Shown here piece by piece: positions 35,743 to 44,398 of a stretch of DNA of 64,000 nucleotides (position 1 is the stretch's first letter; each line of letters opens with the position of its first letter). The translations under genes were made by a program, and so were the position numbers. The stretch is from assembly GCA_048267165.1 (NCBI GenBank), contig JBLWYD010000016.1, positions 1 through 64,000 on the forward strand, read 5' to 3'. This stretch comes from PGYR01 sp048267165. Its GTDB lineage: Bacteria > Bacteroidota > Ignavibacteria > Kapaibacteriales > UBA2268. The notes beneath the pieces are model-generated. The model had not been told where the DNA came from, did no database searches, and saw only the letters and a program-made list of their open reading frames with translations.

Positions 35743-36702
35743 ATGAAAGATTTTATTTCCATCATATTAGTGCTGACACAACTGTCTGTTTTCGTAACTA
35801 CCATACAGGTATATTTGCGTATAAACAAGATATGGAAAAGAAAGCACGAAGCCGAAGTAGCGGCATCGCAATCCATTGCGGGTATAATGCTGCTTGTTGG
35901 TAATTGTATATTGTGGATATTCTATTATATATGGGTAGAGTCCGATATGCTTTCAATAGTAGATACTTCGCTCTATCTGGTAGAATCGTTCGTTTTCCTG
36001 CTAATCTCTACTGGCCTCTGGGTAAAGGGCAAGAGTAGTAGAAATCTATGGCATTTGGCTAAACTAGCTTTGAAACTAGAAAAGAAAGAATCTACATATT
36101 TATTAAAGAAGATGTTCAAGCCCTCTAACGCAGAAATCATTATTAGTATTCTGCATCAGATTGCGATGATAGATGATGACCTAGACCCTAAGGAAAGAGA
36201 GATAATAGAAGCATTTGCCAAAGAGTGGAATATCAGCTATTCAGTAGATGAGATGAATAAAAATAGAAAAGATGGCGATAGTTATAATTTCATACTATTG
36301 CGTGATTCTATGACTAGCTATCTATCTACTAATCCTCCTAAAGAGCAAGCTCTGCACATGCAAAGTATGATAGAAGCACTAATAACTGCTGACGAAGTAG
36401 TAAGTGAGGAAGAAGAACTAATACAGGCGGAGTTAATAGGTCTGATTGTAGAGTACACAACCGAGGGCAAAGGACTAGAGAATAAGTATAGTGTGCTAAT
36501 AGTTCCTCAGAATTTGGAACATCACGAAGTTGTAGAAACTATAATACCAAATACTATTAGAGTTAATACTTCTGGCGGAGTGGCTTATTCAATTGGCTCG
36601 TATTATTCGAAAAAGTATGCCGAAATGGTATGCGAACAATATAGAAAAATCAATTTATTCACGATTGTATATAATATAGATAACGACGATTTGAAACAAT
36701 AA
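35743..36702 (+). CDS. Membrane-anchored TerB-like domain protein
   Basis: 319 residues. Three N-terminal membrane helices (about 4-24, 45-65, 70-92), then a cytoplasmic all-helical TerB-like domain about 125-245: AEIIISILHQIAMIDDDLDPKEREIIEAFAKEW and ADEVVSEEEELIQAELIGL show the repeated acidic metal-binding-type helices DDDLDPKE and ADEVVSEEE. The C-terminal 70 residues (YSVLIVPQNLEHHEVVETI ... FTIVYNI) form an SPOR-like or mixed alpha/beta end. TerB-like proteins are linked to tellurite resistance and stress sensing, but no other ter gene is here. Confidence 0.65.
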   Translation: MKDFISIILVLTQLSVFVTTIQVYLRINKIWKRKHEAEVAASQSIAGIMLLVGNCILWIFYYIWVESDMLSIVDTSLYLVESFVFLLISTGLWVKGKSSRNLWHLAKLALKLEKKESTYLLKKMFKPSNAEIIISILHQIAMIDDDLDPKEREIIEAFAKEWNISYSVDEMNKNRKDGDSYNFILLRDSMTSYLSTNPPKEQALHMQSMIEALITADEVVSEEEELIQAELIGLIVEYTTEGKGLENKYSVLIVPQNLEHHEVVETIIPNTIRVNTSGGVAYSIGSYYSKKYAEMVCEQYRKINLFTIVYNIDNDDLKQ

Positions 36703-36741
36703 TGCTGTTCAAGTGTTATTAAAAGAAAACAAGGAACAAAT

Positions 36742-37545
36742 ATGAAAAAAATAATTTCAGTTATAATTTTATCAATGCTATTTTTTGCTTGCAAATCAGA
36801 AAGTGGATCGGATAAGTATGGTGGATACGAAAGGAAAGAGGACTTGCAAGACCCAGTAACAATAGTTGACAGAATGAGTTATACTTTTGGGTTTGATATG
36901 AGCACTGGTGTAAACATGATGGATAGTGCTAATAGTACAGTAAATTTTGATTATCTGATAGCTGGTATAATAGATGGCTTAGAGAAAAGAGAGCCAATGC
37001 TAAGTCAGGAAGACAGAATGAAAGTAATTACTGAAATTCAGAAAATACAAACAGAAAGCGAAAGAATTCGATATAATAATAAAATGGAAGAGATGAGAGA
37101 AGTCGGTAAGTCTTTCATCGAATCTGGACCTAAGTATTTAGCAGAAAATAAAAAGAAAGAAGGATGGAAAGAATCATCTACCGGATTGCAATATAAAGCT
37201 ATAAAATTAGCTAATGGTCCTAAACCAACCGATAATATGGTAGTAGCAATGAACATCCGTGGTGAATTACTTAATGGTGATGTATTTGAAGACACTTTTG
37301 AGAAAGGCAAGCCAATCGAAGTTCCTATAGAAGGTGTAGTTTACGGTTTCCAAGAAGCAATACTAATGATGGGTGTAGGCGATATTTATGAAGTTGTTAT
37401 CCCACCCGGACTTGCTTTCAAAGATGAAGGTAGTGGTCAAAAAATCCCTCCTCATTCTGTTCTAATTATGAAATTCGAATTAGTTGAAATAATATCTACT
37501 GTAGAAGAATATAGACAAAAAATGCGTCGTCCTCCCGGATCATAA
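36742..37545 (+). CDS. FKBP-type peptidyl-prolyl isomerase lipoprotein
   Basis: 267 residues. Lipoprotein signal with lipobox LFFAC, lipidated C17. Residues about 38-140 are an FKBP N-terminal dimerisation helix region (VDRMSYTFGFDMSTGVNMM) and about 150-255 the FKBP isomerase domain (WKESSTGLQYKAIKLANG, LNGDVFEDTFEKGKPIEVPI, IPPGLAFKDEGSGQKIPPHSVLIMKFELVEI). It is a periplasmic protein-folding helper of the FkpA/Mip type, attached to a membrane. Confidence 0.92.
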   Translation: MKKIISVIILSMLFFACKSESGSDKYGGYERKEDLQDPVTIVDRMSYTFGFDMSTGVNMMDSANSTVNFDYLIAGIIDGLEKREPMLSQEDRMKVITEIQKIQTESERIRYNNKMEEMREVGKSFIESGPKYLAENKKKEGWKESSTGLQYKAIKLANGPKPTDNMVVAMNIRGELLNGDVFEDTFEKGKPIEVPIEGVVYGFQEAILMMGVGDIYEVVIPPGLAFKDEGSGQKIPPHSVLIMKFELVEIISTVEEYRQKMRRPPGS

Positions 37546-37570
37546 GTAAGAAAACTAAAGTTATAGAACT

Positions 37571-37607
37571 AAATGCCGATTTCTACTATATGAAGTCGGC
37601 ATTTTTT
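37571..37607 (+). terminator. Terminator-like hairpin enclosing the next start codon
   Basis: AAATGCCGA (37571-37579) and TCGGCATTT (37596-37604) form a perfect nine-base stem followed by a T-run. The 16-base loop contains the ATG (37590-37592) of the downstream gene, and the 3' arm with the T-run is codons 3-6. It probably terminates the FKBP transcript and may also control translation of the next gene. Confidence 0.75.
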
Positions 37608-38285
37608 ATATTATTACTCTTATTTCCTTTCGGTCTAGTATCGAAGACTATTACTGTGGCTAACCAAAACGGTCGGCTTAAGAGTGTGAACGTTATAAAT
37701 AATATGGGATACGAGTATTCCGATTTCGAATATACTACTTCTTGTATAATTGATGATTATAAGAAGGACTCGACCGGTATTAGCTTTGACGGAAAAGCAC
37801 TACAATTCGCACCCAATAGCAATCTACTTACTTATATAGTAGCAAAGCAAAGAATCCTATTGACTATGGGCATGCCTGTTCTTAACATCAGTAATAGGGT
37901 TTGTATCCCTATCAAAGATTATTTCTATGCACTAGACTCTCTGGGTATATGTAAAGTAGTTTCATCGACTAATGATCTATATAAAATCGATGATTATAGA
38001 ATACTAAAATTTGCTCCGAAGATTTCTAACTTCTCGAATAAGTATAACCTAGCTTACTATCAGCAAGTTTATAATGAAGTGAATAAGTCAAGGGTAGCCC
38101 CATTACCTAAAGTAAGAAAAAGAGTTGCTAAAAAAGTAGAGAGTGACGAGACTTTAGATTTGATAAAAGAAGCTCTTAAAGATGAGAAATCTGAAGTGCC
38201 TACTCCCCCTAAAGAGAAAGACGATTACTATGATATCCCTCGTGGATTGAATAGAGACGATGCTCTAAAAAAGAAAAAGCATTAG
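37590..38285 (+). CDS. Secreted stalk-domain-like protein, basic C-terminus
   Basis: 231 residues with signal peptide (FFILLLLFPFGLVSKT). Residues about 20-140 resemble the copper amine oxidase N-terminal-like stalk domain that often precedes cell-wall amidases: SFDGKALQFAPNSNLLTYIV, LTMGMPVLNISNRVCIPIKDYFYALDSLG. The amidase domain is absent; the C-terminal third is charged and low-complexity (KVRKRVAKKVESDE, PTPPKEKDDYYD). The start codon is inside a hairpin loop. Family assignment is by pattern only. Confidence 0.55.
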   Translation: MKSAFFILLLLFPFGLVSKTITVANQNGRLKSVNVINNMGYEYSDFEYTTSCIIDDYKKDSTGISFDGKALQFAPNSNLLTYIVAKQRILLTMGMPVLNISNRVCIPIKDYFYALDSLGICKVVSSTNDLYKIDDYRILKFAPKISNFSNKYNLAYYQQVYNEVNKSRVAPLPKVRKRVAKKVESDETLDLIKEALKDEKSEVPTPPKEKDDYYDIPRGLNRDDALKKKKH

Positions 38286-38289
38286 TTAA

Positions 38290-39024
38290 CTAAATCAGCA
38301 TTTTTAGCTTTTCGAAATCCTCAGGCGTATCTATACCCAATATTTCTTCCTTAGTTTCCATACAGTAGTACTTCGAGTTATTCTGCAACAAGCGTAGTTG
38401 TTCCAAACTCTCAGCTATTTCTAGGTCCGTTTGCTCCAGTCTAGAGAATTGCTCCAAAGCTTCTGCTCGGTAAGCGTACAAGCCAATGTGCTTCCAATAG
38501 TTGTTTTTGCTAAGGTGGTCTTGAGGTTTATCTCGGTAATATGGAATTGGGCTACGAGAAAAATACATTCCTTCACCATCCATATTTCTTACTACTTTCA
38601 CTGCATTTGGGTTGGCTAGCTCTTCTTCTGTTTCTATTCTCTTTACTAGCGTACCTACGTGGCAAAGTGAAGTAGAAAATCCAATGAATAAATCATCGAT
38701 AAGCTTAGGGGAAAGTAGCGGTTCATCGCCCTGTATATTGAATATTATATCTTGATCTAGGTCTAATCTTCTGTAAGCCCATGCAATTCTATCAGTACCA
38801 GTAGCAAATGTATTAGGTGTCAATATACAGTCTGCACCTATAGCTTCTGCCTCTTTTGCTATTGCTTCATCTTCAGTTGCAATTATTACTTTTTCGAGCG
38901 AAGTAGCTTTCTGTGCATTCTCATAGACCATAGCAATTAGTGATTTGCCATTGATTCTTTCTAATAGTTTACCAGGGAATCTGGTAGAAGATAGTCTTGC
39001 TGGAATAATACCAACAGCAGTCAT
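38290..39024 (-). CDS. kdsB: 3-deoxy-manno-octulosonate cytidylyltransferase (CMP-Kdo synthetase)
   Basis: 244 residues from ATG 39024 (TAVGIIPARLSSTRFPGK), the natural start by family length; a TTG at 39045 overlapping gatC would add seven residues. The enzyme activates Kdo with CTP for lipid A core synthesis, so the cell makes a Kdo-containing outer membrane. Motifs: IIPARLSSTRFPGKLL, NIQGDEPLL, YFSRSPIPYYRD, HIGLYAYR and the C-terminal GIDTPEDFEKL. Likely co-transcribed with gatC. Confidence 0.94.
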   Translation of the reverse strand: MTAVGIIPARLSSTRFPGKLLERINGKSLIAMVYENAQKATSLEKVIIATEDEAIAKEAEAIGADCILTPNTFATGTDRIAWAYRRLDLDQDIIFNIQGDEPLLSPKLIDDLFIGFSTSLCHVGTLVKRIETEEELANPNAVKVVRNMDGEGMYFSRSPIPYYRDKPQDHLSKNNYWKHIGLYAYRAEALEQFSRLEQTDLEIAESLEQLRLLQNNSKYYCMETKEEILGIDTPEDFEKLKMLI

Positions 39025-39041
39025 TTGTGGTTCATAAGGGT

Positions 39042-39329
39042 TCAATCGAACACCTTAGGTACTTTGAAGAATATGTCATTGTGTTTTGGAGCATTCTTCA
39101 TTGCATCTTGCACTGAGATTGATTCTTTGACTACATCTTCTCTCATTACGTTTGTATCTTCCAAAACGTGAGTCATTGGTTCTACACCCTCTAGGTCTAT
39201 TTTGCTCAACTCATCTATATAATCCAAGATTTTACTGAATTGAGGAGTAATAGCAGTTAGCTCATCATCGCTAAACTCTAAGTGAGCAAGCTTCGATACG
39301 TGGTTTATTATTTCTTTAGTATTTTCCAT
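39042..39329 (-). CDS. gatC: Glutamyl-tRNA(Gln)/aspartyl-tRNA(Asn) amidotransferase subunit C
   Basis: 95 residues, the usual length. GatC stabilises the GatA-GatB complex that converts mischarged Glu-tRNA(Gln) or Asp-tRNA(Asn). Family marks: VSKLAHLEFSDDEL, FSKILDYIDELSKID, EPMTHVLEDTNVMREDVV and NAPKHNDIFFKVPKV. gatA and gatB are not in the window. It lies directly before kdsB. Confidence 0.95.
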   Translation of the reverse strand: MENTKEIINHVSKLAHLEFSDDELTAITPQFSKILDYIDELSKIDLEGVEPMTHVLEDTNVMREDVVKESISVQDAMKNAPKHNDIFFKVPKVFD

Positions 39330-39373
39330 TTCGAATTCTGTTTTTTGTTATCTACAAATATAAGTAAATCAAT

Positions 39374-40267
39374 TTAAAAAGGTGTCCAAACAAAGCTAAA
39401 AAATGGTGCAACTACTGGTGTAGTGAAAAAAGCTAAACCAAAATCAGCACCAAACTTTGTATTTGCCAAACGGAAACCAAGTAGTACACCTGTGTCCTGT
39501 GGCTTTGCTATATTAGCATTCCACATCTCTCCTATGAAATGTATATCGTGCCAGTGGGTGAATTTTGTGTCTAACCCAATGGCCAATCCCATAGCCCCAT
39601 TCGCATAGTTTATATCGAAGAAATTATCTTTGAAATTCGGTCTGTATATATCCTCAGAGCCGAGTTTGGAGAATAATGCTAGTGATAGTCGAGAGCGTTT
39701 TTTCTGGAATGTAGCCACCCCATAAGCATGAATGAATCGGTTATCATTATTTACAAAAGCAAGATTACCACCAAGTGCTACGTGTAGCTTACCTTCAAAA
39801 TCTTCGTATTCTTCTTCGACAATTGTGAACTTGATGTTCATATCTGTAATCTGCTCTTGGCTTGCTATAGTCGGGATTATACTTCTACCTGCTGTTACAG
39901 AGATCTTGTCCATAATACCGAACCCACCATATAGGAATAGAAGTTCGAAATTCCCAATAAAGTGATTATCTCCGATTGGCACAGCAGTCGGCATAAAGTA
40001 AACCCTGTGAGCGTGACGATACTGCTCTTCTTCTAATCTGTATTCTTCTATTTGGTCATAGAATATAACCGCTTCACCGAGCTGAGTTTCAACTGAAATA
40101 CCTTTTCCGAAGTCTTTTACTTCGACTTCCGTATTTACTAGTCCAGTTACTAAATCACCATTTTTAAGCTTGAAAATGTATGTCTTACCATATTTCAAAT
40201 CTATTTCTTTTGCTGATAAGCAAAGAGAAAAAGCGATGAACAATACTATGATAAGACTGATTCTCAA
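39374..40267 (-). CDS. Putative outer-membrane barrel protein
   Basis: 297 residues starting at TTG in a four-base overlap with the rlmN stop. Signal peptide RISLIIVLFIAFSLCLSAK. An N-terminal beta segment (YGKTYIFKLKNGDLVTGLVN) looks like a small SH3-like or LSM-like domain; from about residue 85 the sequence alternates as a barrel (FELLFLYGGFGIMDKISVTAGR, LHVALGGNLAFVNN) and ends in FFSFVWTPF, a terminal phenylalanine fitting barrel insertion. Family not recognised; coupling to rlmN is probably just operon packing. Confidence 0.65.
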   Translation of the reverse strand: MRISLIIVLFIAFSLCLSAKEIDLKYGKTYIFKLKNGDLVTGLVNTEVEVKDFGKGISVETQLGEAVIFYDQIEEYRLEEEQYRHAHRVYFMPTAVPIGDNHFIGNFELLFLYGGFGIMDKISVTAGRSIIPTIASQEQITDMNIKFTIVEEEYEDFEGKLHVALGGNLAFVNNDNRFIHAYGVATFQKKRSRLSLALFSKLGSEDIYRPNFKDNFFDINYANGAMGLAIGLDTKFTHWHDIHFIGEMWNANIAKPQDTGVLLGFRLANTKFGADFGLAFFTTPVVAPFFSFVWTPF

Positions 40268-41343
40268 ACTTCTTCTTCCGTAGTATTTCTAGTAGAAAGA
40301 GCAAGTTGACCGCAAGCAGCATCTATATCACTACCGAAAGTATCACGAATAGTCACTATACCACCAAAACTACGTATCTCGTTAGCGAATTCGACTATTC
40401 GCTCACTGCTAGATGGCTTTAGAGTTTCCGCTATGCCTGATGGCTCTGTGAAAGAAATATCGTTAAATGGGATTAGATTAATTCTTGATGGTACTCGCTT
40501 GCAAATCTTCGCTAGGCGTTTCGCATCTTCTTTCGTATCATTCATTCCTGCGAAAGGAATATACTCGTAAGTAATATTCAACTTAGTTTTTCTGTAATAA
40601 TCTTCTACTGCATTCATTAGTACTGTAATATCAGCTTTCAGATTGATAGGCATTATCTTATCTCTGAAACCATTAGTAGTACCGTGAAGTGAGATAGCCA
40701 ACTTTGGTGGCCTAGCTAGGTTAGCCATTCTCTTGATATTAGGCACAACTCCCGAAGTAGAGACAGTTATTTTTCTTCTCGACATCAAGTCTGTAAGTGG
40801 GTGAGTAAGTATATTCACAGCTCTAGCTACGTTCTTGTAGTTAAGCATTGGTTCACCCATACCCATAAATACTACGTTAGTTATCTTAGTATTCAGATCA
40901 TGTTCTACATCTAGTATCTGAGAGATTATCTCGTGAGTCTCTAGATTACGCTCCAAATCCATAGTACCAGTAGCACAGAACTTGCAATCCAAACTACAGC
41001 CGACTTGACTAGAAATACATAAAGTATTACGTATATTAGTCTTCTCAGCATCGTCGTACCACGGCATAAATACCGCTTCTATACTCTTGCCATCTTCCAT
41101 AGTGAATAGGTATTTGATAGAGCCATCGACTGATACCTGCTTTTTCATTGCCTTGAAAGACTTGATAGTATGGTGAGCCATTAGGTCAGCCCTTAGCTCT
41201 TTTGGGAAAGTCGTGATTTTGTCTAGACTATCCACTTTGTTAGAGTAAAGTGCTGTGAATAACTGCTCTGCACGGTAATCGGGCAAATCGTTATTATTAA
41301 ATAATTGGATTAACTCATCGTAATCAAAATTTCTTAAATTCAT
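40264..41343 (-). CDS. rlmN: Radical SAM 23S rRNA/tRNA adenine-C2 methyltransferase RlmN
   Basis: 359 residues. The radical SAM cluster cysteines are C116, C120 and C123 (CSLDCKFC), followed by ATGTMDLERNL; GMGEPMLNY, STSGVVP and LAISLHG are family motifs, and the methyl-carrier cysteine occurs in the C-terminal DAACGQL. The enzyme makes m2A2503 in 23S rRNA and m2A37 in some tRNAs. First gene of a pair with the barrel protein. Confidence 0.96.
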   Translation of the reverse strand: MNLRNFDYDELIQLFNNNDLPDYRAEQLFTALYSNKVDSLDKITTFPKELRADLMAHHTIKSFKAMKKQVSVDGSIKYLFTMEDGKSIEAVFMPWYDDAEKTNIRNTLCISSQVGCSLDCKFCATGTMDLERNLETHEIISQILDVEHDLNTKITNVVFMGMGEPMLNYKNVARAVNILTHPLTDLMSRRKITVSTSGVVPNIKRMANLARPPKLAISLHGTTNGFRDKIMPINLKADITVLMNAVEDYYRKTKLNITYEYIPFAGMNDTKEDAKRLAKICKRVPSRINLIPFNDISFTEPSGIAETLKPSSSERIVEFANEIRSFGGIVTIRDTFGSDIDAACGQLALSTRNTTEEEV

Positions 41344-41452
41344 TTGTTTCTCTGTTATGTGTAAATAACAGTTTAGTTACTCATTTGTAACAAAACGGTT
41401 AATATTTCTCATTTTTTTATAATCGTTCTAAACATACTATTAAGTTATATGT

Positions 41453-43999
41453 TTAATTAGCAATTAAATTAATCAATTTATCTTGAATAAATATAACTTT
41501 TCTGATTTGTTTTCCTTCTAAGAATTTCTGTACGTTTGCGTCTTGTTTTGCTAATTCCAATACTTCGTCTTGGCTCAAACCAGCAGGTATAATTATTTTT
41601 GCTCTGATTTTACTTAGTACTTGCACAACCATTTCAACAGATGATTTTTGCATTTTCGATTCATCGTAAGTTGGCCAATCCGTATGAACTATACTCTCAG
41701 TATTTCCTAATACTTCCCAAAGCTCTTCTGTTATATGAGGTGCAAAAGGAGATAATACTTTTATAAAATCAGTCATTGCCTTTCTTGGTACAACATCATT
41801 TTTGTAGAATTCGTTTACCAATATCATCATCTGAGAAATTGCAGTATTGAATTTCAGATTTTCTATATCTTCGCCGACTTTCTTGATAGTTTCATTCAGT
41901 ACATAGTCCAAATCTTCATTCGGCTCTACATCTTGAACTTTACTACTAAGTCCACCTTCTTCCGCAACTATTAATCGCCAAACTCTACTTAAGAATCTGA
42001 ATATGCCTTCTATTCCAGTCTCTGACCATGGCTTTGCTTGCTCTAGTGGGCCTAAGAACATCTCGAACATACGCAGTGAATCAGCACCGTATTCTTTGAC
42101 TACATCATCTGGATTGATAACATTACCCAATGACTTGGACATTTTACGTCCATCGGCACCCATTATCAGACCTTGGTGGAATAGCTTTTTGAATGGCTCT
42201 TTGCTAGTTACATAACCATAGTCATATAACACCTTATGCCAAAATCTAGCATATAGCAAGTGCAATACTGCGTGTTCAGCACCACCTACATATAGGTCAA
42301 CTCCTTCGTCACCCATCCAATATTCTTGCTTAGCTTTATCCGAGAATATTTCATCATTATTTGGGTCAATATATCGTAAGTAATACCAACATGAGCCAGA
42401 CCACTGAGGCATAGTATTAGTTTCTATTTTTCCTCTTTTGCCAGTAACTGGGTCATCATAGTTCACCCACGACTCTACCGTAGCTAGTGGTGATTCACCT
42501 GTTCCAGCCGGTTTGTATTCTTCTACAACTGGTAATTCTAGCGGCAATTCGTCTAAGTTCATAGCACGCTTAGTACCATCTTCGAATAAGATAATTGGAA
42601 TCGGTTCACCCCAATATCTCTGACGTGAGAATAGCCAATCTCTCAATCTGAATTGTATTTTCCCTTCGCCTAATCCATTGCTCTCTAGCCAATCTATCAT
42701 CTTAGCTTTTGCTTCAGTAGTTTTCAACCCATCAAGCGAAATGCTATCATTAGCAGAGTTAATAGCGATTCCTTCATCAGTCAAAGCACCTTCATCTGGA
42801 TTATGCTCACCTTTTTCGGGCTTCACTACTTGCACTATTTCCATACTATATTTCTGGGCAAATTCATTGTCGCGCTCATCGTGACCGGGTACTGCCATAA
42901 TAGCTCCAGTACCATATCCCATAAGTACATAATCAGAGATTAGCACAGGAATTTCTTTACCGTTCACAGGGTTAATAGCGTAAGAGCCAGTGAATACACC
43001 TTTCTTATCTTTATTCAGTTCAGTTCTTTCTAGATCAGTTTTTAACGAAGTATCTTTGATAAATGTATCAACTTTCTCTTTCTGTGCAGCAGTTGTAATC
43101 TTATCTACTAGCGGATGTTCTGGAGCTATTACCATATAAGTAGCACCGAATAAAGTATCAGGTCTAGTAGTATATACTCTAATCTTATCTTCTGTTCCAA
43201 CTAAGGCGAAATCAACTTCAGCACCTTTGCTCTTCCCTATCCAATGCTTTTGCATCTCCATAGTCGAGCTAGGCCAATCCACCGTTTCTAAATCTGTTAG
43301 TAATCTTTCGGCATATTCAGTAATCCTAAGCATCCACTGACGCATTGGCTTGCGTTCTACTTCGTAGCCCTTGCCACGCCATTCTTCCACTTCTTCATTA
43401 GCAAGTACAGTCCCTAACTCCTCGCACCAGTTAACTGGTTGCATAGAAATATAAGCCAATCGCTTGCTATCTACATAATCTTGTTTTGCTTTTTCATCAG
43501 TTATTTCCGCCGGTATTTCTAGCTCACTTATGTCCTTTGCCGTTTGTTCAGCTTGGTCATACCAAGAATTATACATAATCAAGAACATCCACTGAGTCCA
43601 CTTGTAGTAGCTAGGGTCAGTAGTATTTATCTCTCTTGACCAATCATATCCAAATCCCAATAGATTAAGCTGTCTTTTGAAAGTAATCACATTCTTTTCG
43701 GTAGCAACCGCTGGATGAACGCCAGTTTGCATACTATATCTTTCGGTAGGTAAACCGAACGCATCAAAACCCATAGGATGCAATACGTTGAACCCTTTCA
43801 TGGTCTTATATCTACCGATTATATCAGTAGCTGTGTAGCCCTCAGGGTGACCAATATGCAGCCCAGCACCACTCGGATAAGGGAACATATCCAACACATA
43901 ATACTTTGGTTTGCTAGTATCATCACTTACAGCATACACATTATCTTCAACCCATTTCGCTTGCCATTTCGGCTCTATCTTGCTAAAATCGTAATTCAT
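41453..43999 (-). CDS. leuS: Leucyl-tRNA synthetase
   Basis: 848 residues. Class I synthetase with HIGH motif at 48-51 (GLHIGHPEGYTATD), CP1 editing domain (about 225-420, TTRPDTLFGATYMVIAPEHP and the GYGTGAIMAVPGHDERD editing pocket), and KMSKS at 619-623 (DGRKMSKSLGN). Anticodon-binding and C-terminal domains are complete. An ordinary housekeeping gene on its own transcription unit. Confidence 0.97.
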   Translation of the reverse strand: MNYDFSKIEPKWQAKWVEDNVYAVSDDTSKPKYYVLDMFPYPSGAGLHIGHPEGYTATDIIGRYKTMKGFNVLHPMGFDAFGLPTERYSMQTGVHPAVATEKNVITFKRQLNLLGFGYDWSREINTTDPSYYKWTQWMFLIMYNSWYDQAEQTAKDISELEIPAEITDEKAKQDYVDSKRLAYISMQPVNWCEELGTVLANEEVEEWRGKGYEVERKPMRQWMLRITEYAERLLTDLETVDWPSSTMEMQKHWIGKSKGAEVDFALVGTEDKIRVYTTRPDTLFGATYMVIAPEHPLVDKITTAAQKEKVDTFIKDTSLKTDLERTELNKDKKGVFTGSYAINPVNGKEIPVLISDYVLMGYGTGAIMAVPGHDERDNEFAQKYSMEIVQVVKPEKGEHNPDEGALTDEGIAINSANDSISLDGLKTTEAKAKMIDWLESNGLGEGKIQFRLRDWLFSRQRYWGEPIPIILFEDGTKRAMNLDELPLELPVVEEYKPAGTGESPLATVESWVNYDDPVTGKRGKIETNTMPQWSGSCWYYLRYIDPNNDEIFSDKAKQEYWMGDEGVDLYVGGAEHAVLHLLYARFWHKVLYDYGYVTSKEPFKKLFHQGLIMGADGRKMSKSLGNVINPDDVVKEYGADSLRMFEMFLGPLEQAKPWSETGIEGIFRFLSRVWRLIVAEEGGLSSKVQDVEPNEDLDYVLNETIKKVGEDIENLKFNTAISQMMILVNEFYKNDVVPRKAMTDFIKVLSPFAPHITEELWEVLGNTESIVHTDWPTYDESKMQKSSVEMVVQVLSKIRAKIIIPAGLSQDEVLELAKQDANVQKFLEGKQIRKVIFIQDKLINLIAN

Positions 44000-44398
44000 T
44001 CTTTTTCTAGTAATTTATAATTCATATAACCACAAATTTAACGAATTAAAAGGAATATAGTTAGGAATATTAGATTTCGTGGTTTGGGGGCGAATTATTT
44101 TGTCTGAATCAGGATTTTCTGGATTTAAGGATTTCACGGGTAGGGTATTTTCTACATAAATAACCTTAAACCCACCTAAATCCTCCCTTAAAAAGGGAGG
44201 ACTTTCTTACAGAATAATTTCGACTTGAACTGTAGAGACGTATTGCATACATCTCAATACCTTCTAAGTCATAACACAAAAGAGCTTACAATACAAAAAA
44301 GGTCTATCCCACCTTGAGGGGGGCTAAGGGGGGTGTTAAGGTTCTCTGAACTTCGACGATTTGTGCTGAGCTCAACCGAAGTATATACCTCATTGAAT
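44000..44398. repeat. Repeat-rich spacer downstream of an SGNH protein gene
   Basis: No gene recognised. It contains the 32-base element at 44103-44134, an inverted copy of the palindromic TGTAGAGACGTATTGCATAC element at 44231-44255, a TCCTCCC/GGGAGGA hairpin near 44182-44205, the G-rich phrase GAGGGGGGCTAAGGGGGG near 44317-44334, and a TTCGACGATTTGTGCTGAGC phrase near 44348-44371. Segments like these recur as intergenic repeats in many genomes of this group. Confidence 0.65.
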
